This document shows positions 7,694 to 11,560 of a DNA stretch of 11,560 nucleotides, piece after piece. Position 1 is the first letter of the stretch. Each line of letters starts with the position of its first letter. Made by a program: the position numbers and the translations under genes. This stretch comes from Propionibacteriales bacterium (GTDB taxonomy: Bacteria; Actinomycetota; Actinomycetes; Propionibacteriales; Propionibacteriaceae): NCBI GenBank assembly GCA_030453285.1, contig JAKDKP010000018.1, positions 1 through 11,560 on the forward strand. The letters are read 5' to 3'. A model generated the notes under the pieces. The model was given only the letters and a program-made list of their open reading frames with translations. It was not told the DNA's origin and searched no databases.

Positions 7694-8548
7694 ATGCGTC
7701 AACCCATTGATCGACGACACGATCGAGGACAGAACTTCCTCATCGATCGCCACACCATCTCCACCGTCTGCACCTCCGTTGCCGCCACCAACGGACCGAT
7801 CCTCGAGATCGGACCCGGCGGCGGCGCCCTCACCCTCGCCCTGGAACGCCTCGGACGTCGGTTGGACTGTCTCGAGGTCGACCCCGAACGGGCGGCTGAC
7901 CTGACCCGACGCGTTTCCCCCACCACCACCGTCCGGGTTGGCGACGTTCTTGATCATCGGTTCTCGGCCCGTCCCCACGTGGTGGTGGGCAACCTGCCGT
8001 TCGGACTGACCACCCCCATCCTGCGGCGCCTGCTGTCCGCGCCGGGATGGACCGACGCCGTGCTGATCGTCCAGTGGGAGGTGGCCCGCAAGCGGGCCGC
8101 GGTTGGCGGGGCGACCATGCTGACCGCCCAGTGGTGGCCGTGGTTCGACTTCACCCTCGTCGAACGCGTACCGGCCGCCGCCTTCCGGCCCCGACCCGCC
8201 GTCGACGGCGGGGTGCTCACCATCGGCCGACGACGATCACCCCTTCTGGCGTGGGCTGATCGACGGAACCCCCACCGTCTGGTGCAGCAGGTGTTCACCG
8301 GCCGCGGGAGAGGCGTCGGCGAGATCCTCGGCAAGACGATCCGGCAACCGCCGCCGGTGATCACGGACTGGTTGCGACGGGCGGAGGTGGCACCGGGCGC
8401 CCTACCGCGCGACCTGTCGGCACAACAGTGGGCGAGGCTGTCCCGTTCGGCTGCCGGCCGGGATCAGCGGTCGCGTCGCGGCAGGAGTCGCCCACGGGCG
8501 GATGCGCCCGCCACCAGCCACACATCGCCGTCCCGCAGACCCAAGTAG
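7694..8548 (+). CDS. erm: Erm-type 23S rRNA adenine-N6 methyltransferase
   Basis: Erm enzymes use S-adenosylmethionine to methylate A2058 (E. coli numbering) of 23S rRNA and so block binding of macrolides, lincosamides and streptogramin B. The 284-residue protein has the family motifs: RGQNFL near the N-terminus (11-16), the SAM-binding EIGPGGGALT (38-47), LEVD with acidic residues for the ribose (60-63), GDVL (83-86), and the catalytic motif IV NLPF (100-103). The block VQWEVARKRAAVGG (126-139), MLTAQW and AFRPRPAVDGG (163-173) is typical of actinobacterial Erm(X)/Erm(E)-like enzymes and separates it from the housekeeping KsgA dimethyltransferase. The basic tail after about 254 is also seen in actinobacterial Erm proteins. 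ATG 7694 is preceded by AGGAG at 7683-7687 with six bases between. The 3' end overlaps the convergent gene by 85 bases. Confidence 0.93.
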   Translation: MRQPIDRRHDRGQNFLIDRHTISTVCTSVAATNGPILEIGPGGGALTLALERLGRRLDCLEVDPERAADLTRRVSPTTTVRVGDVLDHRFSARPHVVVGNLPFGLTTPILRRLLSAPGWTDAVLIVQWEVARKRAAVGGATMLTAQWWPWFDFTLVERVPAAAFRPRPAVDGGVLTIGRRRSPLLAWADRRNPHRLVQQVFTGRGRGVGEILGKTIRQPPPVITDWLRRAEVAPGALPRDLSAQQWARLSRSAAGRDQRSRRGRSRPRADAPATSHTSPSRRPK

Positions 8549-9126
8549 GGCTCGCCGGCGGCATCATGCCGGGCCGCAACACGTGTGAGTACCTCGGTCT
8601 CGAAGTGATCCTCGGAGTCCAGGTGCGGGACCACGGCACGGTCCAGCACGCCGAGTCCGTCGAAACGAGGCTCGACGGCGTACGTTCGGCGCAGCTCGTC
8701 TGTGTCGTCGCAGGCGTCGAGCTCTCGCAGATGTGGGCCCAGCACACACGGGCCGGCGCTGTAGCCGCCGTAGGCGAACGCATCGGTCGCCAGGCCGTCG
8801 ATGATCAACTGGTCGGCACCCGAGATCGCCAGCACGTGCCGGAGGACGAACACATTCCCGCCCCGTACCCACAGCAGGGCCGCCGTCGCCAGCCGATCAG
8901 CCAGCCCGGAGCGGTCGTCGAGATGATCACGCAGATCCAGTTCGGCGACCTGGTACCCGAGACCGGCCATCCGGTCGAGCTCATCTGCCACCCGCTCGGC
9001 GCGCGCCGTGGGCGGGACAGCGTCAATCGCGTTGGCGATCACCAGTACCGGTCCCGGCGGCGGGGCCAGTGTGCGCAAGGCGTCGGGATGGTCGCCGAGG
9101 CGGAAGGAGGACAGGTACAGCCGCAT
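8464..9126 (-). CDS. Peptidase E-like (family S51) protein
   Basis: The 220-residue cytoplasmic protein resembles alpha-aspartyl dipeptidase E and related class-I glutamine-amidotransferase-like hydrolases, in which a serine on a nucleophile elbow does the chemistry. Visible marks are the start MRLYLSSFRLG, the strand PVLVIANA (26-33), LLWVRGGNVFVL (84-95), the elbow YGGYSAGPCVLG (119-130) with probable nucleophile Ser123, and VVPHLDSEDHF (165-175) with the probable catalytic His168. Its length fits the family (about 220-240). I chose ATG at 9126 because the first strand begins there and GGAAGA lies eight bases upstream; an in-frame ATG at 9147 would add seven residues. It is divergent from the ABC-F gene and convergent with erm. 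Its substrate and any link to resistance are unknown. Confidence 0.85.
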   Translation of the reverse strand: MRLYLSSFRLGDHPDALRTLAPPPGPVLVIANAIDAVPPTARAERVADELDRMAGLGYQVAELDLRDHLDDRSGLADRLATAALLWVRGGNVFVLRHVLAISGADQLIIDGLATDAFAYGGYSAGPCVLGPHLRELDACDDTDELRRTYAVEPRFDGLGVLDRAVVPHLDSEDHFETEVLTRVAARHDAAGEPYLGLRDGDVWLVAGASARGRLLPRRDR

Positions 9127-9153
9127 GGTGGGAGTCTTCCATTGCAAGGGGCG

Positions 9154-9242
9154 AGGTTTCGACGGACGCTCGTTCCTCGCTGCTCAACCATGATGGGCCT
9201 GCGGTTGTCCTTGCTGCTTGACTGTCGTGGGGATTGGTTGAG
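9154..9242. repeat. Intergenic inverted-repeat element
   Basis: This gap between two divergent genes holds a segment that begins AGGTTTCGACGGACGCTCG and ends CGCTGCTCAACCA (9154-9190). That pattern, GGTTTCGA followed by CTCG..TCCTCGCT and CTCAACCA, resembles short interspersed intergenic elements I associate with high-GC actinomycetes; this is from memory, not a search. A perfect 8-bp inverted repeat joins CTCAACCA (9183-9190) to TGGTTGAG (9235-9242) across a 44-base loop. It could act as a bidirectional terminator or mRNA-end structure for the flanking genes, but there is no U-run. A lone TTGACT at 9218-9223 lacks a convincing -10. Confidence 0.4.
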
Positions 9243-9391
9243 TCCTTGCTGACCGCGCGCTGGTGCGGGAGGCGTGGGCGAGAAGTGATTTGGTCCAGCC
9301 GGAGCGGGCGAGGACACTGGAGGGGTTTGTTCTTCTGCCCCGCCGCACTCTCGGACGAGGGCCTGCGTACGTCCGGAATGGGGACTCGATC

Positions 9392-10990
9392 ATGCTGGTG
9401 GCCAAGGATCTCGAGGTCCGGGTTGGTGCACGCCTGCTGTTGGAGCAGGTGAGCTTCCAGATCGCCGCCGGTGACAAGATCGGCCTCGTCGGACGCAACG
9501 GCGCCGGCAAGACCACCCTCACCAAGATCCTCGCCGGTGGCGGGCTTCCGGCCGCCGGTTCGGTGAACTCGAACGGTGATGTCGGCTACCTGCCACAGGA
9601 TCCGCGTACCGGCGATCTGGAGGTGCTGGCCCGGGACCGCATCCTGTCCGCCCGTGGCCTGGATGCCACCTTGCGGCGACTACGGCGGGCCGAGGAAGAG
9701 ATGGGTTCGGCCGATGAGTCCGTACGAGAGCGTGCGATGTCGTCGTACACGCGGGCCGAGGCCGAGCTTGCCGCCGGCGGCGGGTATGCCGCCGAGGCCG
9801 AGGCGGCCCGCATCGCCAGCAATCTGGGACTGCCCGAACGTGTGCTCGGGCAACCGTTGCGGACCCTGTCGGGCGGGCAACGGCGACGAGTGGAGCTGTC
9901 CCGCATCCTGTTCTCCGGGGCGGAAACGCTGCTGTTGGACGAGCCGACCAACCACCTCGATGCGGACTCGATCAACTGGCTGCGTGGCTTCCTTCAGGGA
10001 CACAACGGCGGTCTGATCATGATCAGTCACGACACCGGACTGCTGGAGGCGACGGTCAACAAGGTGTTCCATCTCGACGCGAACCGTGCCGCGATGGACG
10101 TCTATGCCATGAACTGGAAGCGCTACCTGCTGCAGCGGGAGACCGACGAGAAGCGTCGCCGCCGGGAGCGGCTGAATGCCGAGCGGAAGGCTGATCAACT
10201 CTTCACCCAGGCAGCCAAGATGGGTGCCAAGGCGACCAAGGCCGTTGCGGCGCAGAACATGGCACGTCGGGCCGAGAAGCTGATGGCCGGCATCGAGGGC
10301 GAGCGTGTCCAGGACAAGGTGGCCAAGATCAGGTTCCCGGAGCCGGCACCCTGCGGAAAGACACCCTTGACGGCCAACAACCTGTCCAAGATGTACGGGT
10401 CGCTCGAGGTGTTCACCGGAGTCGATCTGGCCATTGATCGCGGTAGTCAGGTGGTGGTGCTGGGGTTGAATGGTGCAGGCAAGACCACTCTGCTGCGCAT
10501 CCTTGCTGGCGTCGAGAGGCCCGACAACGGCGAGGTCGTGCCGGGGCACGGGCTCAAGATCGGCTATTACGCGCAGGAGCATGACACCCTCGAGGTGGAC
10601 CGCAGTGTGCTGGACAACATGAAGTCGGCCTCACCGAATCTCAACGACACCGAGGTGCGCAAGGTGCTCGGCTCCTTCCTGTTCACCGGTGACGACGTGG
10701 CCAAACCGGCCAAGGTGCTCTCCGGCGGCGAGAAGACCCGTCTGGCCCTGGCCATGCTGGTCGTCTCCAGCGCGAACGTCCTGCTGCTCGATGAGCCCAC
10801 CAACAACCTCGATCCGGCCTCTCGACAAGAGGTGTTGGCCGCCATTCGCACGTACGCAGGGGCGGTGGTTTTGGTCACTCACGATGAGGGTGCGGTCGAA
10901 GCGCTGAACCCCGATCGGGTGCTCGTACTGCCCGACGGCGTCGAGGATCTCTGGTCTCCCGACTACGGGGAACTGATCTCCTTGGCATGA
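9392..10990 (+). CDS. ABC-F ATPase, Rv1473-like
   Basis: ABC-F proteins are soluble twin ATPases that bind the ribosomal E site; some are translation factors (EttA) and some displace antibiotics. The 532-residue product has two nucleotide-binding domains and no membrane segment. Domain 1 has Walker A GRNGAGKTT (34-42), signature LSGGQ (159-163) and DEPTNHLD (183-190). Domain 2 has GLNGAGKTT (358-366), LSGGE (443-447) and DEPTNNLD (467-474). The charged linker between them (QRETDEKRRRRERLNAERKA) contains GAKATKAVAAQNMARRAEKL. Wording throughout closely follows M. tuberculosis Rv1473 as I recall it, a protein annotated as a macrolide-related ABC ATPase. ATG 9392 was chosen because the first strand (LVAKDLEVRVGARLL) starts there and GGGGA lies seven bases upstream; the open frame before it is not family-like. 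Confidence 0.93.
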   Translation: MLVAKDLEVRVGARLLLEQVSFQIAAGDKIGLVGRNGAGKTTLTKILAGGGLPAAGSVNSNGDVGYLPQDPRTGDLEVLARDRILSARGLDATLRRLRRAEEEMGSADESVRERAMSSYTRAEAELAAGGGYAAEAEAARIASNLGLPERVLGQPLRTLSGGQRRRVELSRILFSGAETLLLDEPTNHLDADSINWLRGFLQGHNGGLIMISHDTGLLEATVNKVFHLDANRAAMDVYAMNWKRYLLQRETDEKRRRRERLNAERKADQLFTQAAKMGAKATKAVAAQNMARRAEKLMAGIEGERVQDKVAKIRFPEPAPCGKTPLTANNLSKMYGSLEVFTGVDLAIDRGSQVVVLGLNGAGKTTLLRILAGVERPDNGEVVPGHGLKIGYYAQEHDTLEVDRSVLDNMKSASPNLNDTEVRKVLGSFLFTGDDVAKPAKVLSGGEKTRLALAMLVVSSANVLLLDEPTNNLDPASRQEVLAAIRTYAGAVVLVTHDEGAVEALNPDRVLVLPDGVEDLWSPDYGELISLA

Positions 10991-11133
10991 TCAGTTCGGC
11001 GTCGGACGAGGGCTGATCTTGGTCCGATCACCTCGGTCTGCGGCGACGGCGAGATCATTTCCTGCGCCGAAGAGTTGCCAATTGATCTTCATCACGGTGA
11101 TCATGGTGACAACTGTGGTCTGGCCGGATGGTC
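10991..11133. other. Non-coding gap after the ABC-F gene
   Basis: No coding frame looks real here. Just after the ABC-F stop, GATCAG (10989-10994) and CTGATC (11013-11018) could form a weak 6-bp stem with a long loop and no T-run, so it is a poor terminator. A short inverted repeat ATCAC-g-GTGAT lies at 11091-11101, followed by TGATCATGGTGACAAC. TTGCCA at 11075-11080 could be a -35, but the -10 candidates near 11098-11104 are weak. An operator for the downstream helix-turn-helix protein could sit here, but this is speculative. Confidence 0.3.
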
Positions 11134-11173
11134 CGGTCAGTTCACCCACGGACCGTTTCGTGGGTGATGACCG
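11134..11173 (+). promoter_or_regulatory. Strong 5'-UTR hairpin before the HTH/H1-like gene
   Basis: CGGTCA (11134-11139) pairs with TGACCG (11168-11173), and TCACCCACG (11142-11150) pairs perfectly with CGTGGGTGA (11159-11167). The whole is a 15-bp stem with one 2-base bulge and an 8-base loop. It ends five bases before AGGAGG (11179-11184), the binding site of the next gene. A smaller alternative stem, GGTCCG (11130-11135) with CGGACC (11149-11154), would exclude it. No T-run follows, so it is not a typical Rho-independent terminator; translational control, mRNA stability or an operator are possible. Confidence 0.55.
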
Positions 11174-11189
11174 ACGTCAGGAGGCAACC

Positions 11190-11560
11190 GTGGCGAAGGA
11201 AGTGTCCAAGGGTTCCCGGATCACCGGGACCGATCGCGACAAGCTGTCCAAGGAGTACGCCAAGCGCTATCGCGCCGGCGAGAGCATTCGCTCCATCCAG
11301 GAAGGATCGGGTCGTTCGTACGGGTCGATTCACAAGGCGCTCGCCGATGCCGGTGTCCCCCTGCGGGGCCGTGGCGGAGCGACCCGAGGTGCCGCTGCCA
11401 AGAAGACGGTGACCAAGAAGGCTCCGGCCAAGAAGGCGGTCGCGAAGAAGGCTTCGGCCAAGAAGGCGGTCGCGAAGAAGGCCCCGGTCAAGGCAGCCGC
11501 CAAGAAGGCCCCCGCCAAGAAGGCGGTCACCAAGAAGGCCCCCGCCAAGAAGACCGCGAA
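11190..11560 (+). CDS. HTH protein with histone-H1-like Lys/Ala tail (partial, cut by window end)
   Basis: A GTG at 11190, five bases after AGGAGG (11179-11184), opens a frame that stays open to the window end (123 residues seen, no stop). Residues 1-68 form a small helix-turn-helix domain: [19 protein letters not shown], a helix [18 protein letters not shown], the turn [19 protein letters not shown], and RGRGGATRG. This matches a conserved actinobacterial family that includes Rv1473A, which follows Rv1473 in M. tuberculosis, so the pair is syntenic. From about residue 69 the protein is almost only Lys and Ala with some Pro and Val ([14 protein letters not shown] type), like eukaryotic histone H1 tails and the C-termini of mycobacterial HupB. 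It probably binds DNA or RNA nonspecifically through the tail, while the HTH gives specificity (inference). Confidence 0.85.
   Translation, partial: MAKEVSKGSRITGTDRDKLSKEYAKRYRAGESIRSIQEGSGRSYGSIHKALADAGVPLRGRGGATRGAAAKKTVTKKAPAKKAVAKKASAKKAVAKKAPVKAAAKKAPAKKAVTKKAPAKKTA
11428..11487 (+). repeat. Tandem 30-bp repeat coding the Lys/Ala tail
   Basis: Two adjacent 30-base units (11428-11457 and 11458-11487) differ in only a few bases and encode [10 protein letters not shown] and [10 protein letters not shown]. Shorter, looser copies of the same AAGAAGGC-rich unit run from about 11397 to the window end. Such repeats can gain or lose units by slippage, so tail length probably varies between strains, and this is a place where assemblies can err. 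Confidence 0.75.

Noticed and set aside
8428..9252. Plus-strand frame (274 codons) opposite the peptidase-E-like gene
   Set aside because: No domain is visible in it, whereas the minus strand has the Ser-nucleophile motif GGYSAG and a normal family length.
9263..9391. 43-residue N-terminal extension of the ABC-F protein
   Set aside because: The first ABC strand begins at ATG 9392, and the open upstream frame has no family resemblance.
10989..11018. GATCAG/CTGATC stem as a terminator of the ABC-F gene
   Set aside because: Only six pairs, an 18-base loop and no T-run, so it is too weak to call.
11330..11548. Hydrophobic minus-strand frame that looks like a membrane repeat protein ([10 protein letters not shown] type)
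   Set aside because: It is the reverse complement of the AAG/GCC-rich Lys/Ala repeats. The + strand frame has an AGGAGG site, a conserved HTH domain and synteny.
1..11560. CRISPR arrays, tRNA or rRNA genes, transposases, phage genes, toxin-antitoxin pairs
   Set aside because: I looked on both strands and saw no regularly spaced repeats, cloverleaf-like segments or matching protein motifs.

Overview
The DNA is strongly GC-rich with G/C-ending codons, ATGA-type stop/start overlaps and GTG starts. Together with a type VII (ESX) secretion gene set, an Erm methyltransferase with a basic tail and an Rv1473/Rv1473A-like gene pair, this points to a high-GC actinomycete (Actinomycetota). Propionibacteriaceae or a neighbouring family is a guess based on overall style and on one intergenic repeat.

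Region 1 (1-7495, all + strand) is part of an ESX/type VII secretion operon. After the 3' end of an upstream gene and a 16-codon micro-ORF come eccD (ubiquitin-like domain plus about 11 membrane segments), a ParA/MinD-like protein whose P-loop has lost both signature lysines, eccC (one long FtsK/SpoIIIE-type motor with three ATPase modules), a 112-aa protein I do not recognise, and a second lysine-less ParA/MinD-like protein. Genes overlap by 1-4 bases or lie 30 bases apart, so translation is probably coupled. No EsxA/B-like substrate, EccB, EccE or mycosin is visible; they may lie upstream.

Region 2 (7492-8548) is an erm-type 23S rRNA adenine methyltransferase preceded by what looks like an inducible leader. 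A promoter-like pair overlaps the stop codon of the last secretion gene. It would start an essentially leaderless 25-codon peptide containing an I-A-V-I stretch and an R-V-R (+X+) motif, both resembling known macrolide-arrest motifs. Mutually exclusive hairpins then lead to a partly sequestered erm ribosome binding site. I consider this the best candidate for an undescribed regulatory system in the window.

Region 3 (8464-9242) has a minus-strand peptidase-E/S51-like gene that overlaps the 3' end of erm convergently by 85 bases, followed by an intergenic inverted-repeat element.

Region 4 (9392-11560) has an ABC-F ATPase closely resembling M. tuberculosis Rv1473, a structured intergenic region with a strong hairpin, and the start of a small helix-turn-helix protein (like Rv1473A) that here carries a long lysine/alanine histone-H1-like tail built on tandem DNA repeats and cut by the window end. 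Erm (target methylation) and ABC-F (possible ribosome protection) both relate to ribosome-targeting antibiotics, so the right half may be a macrolide-defence neighbourhood. That link is inference.
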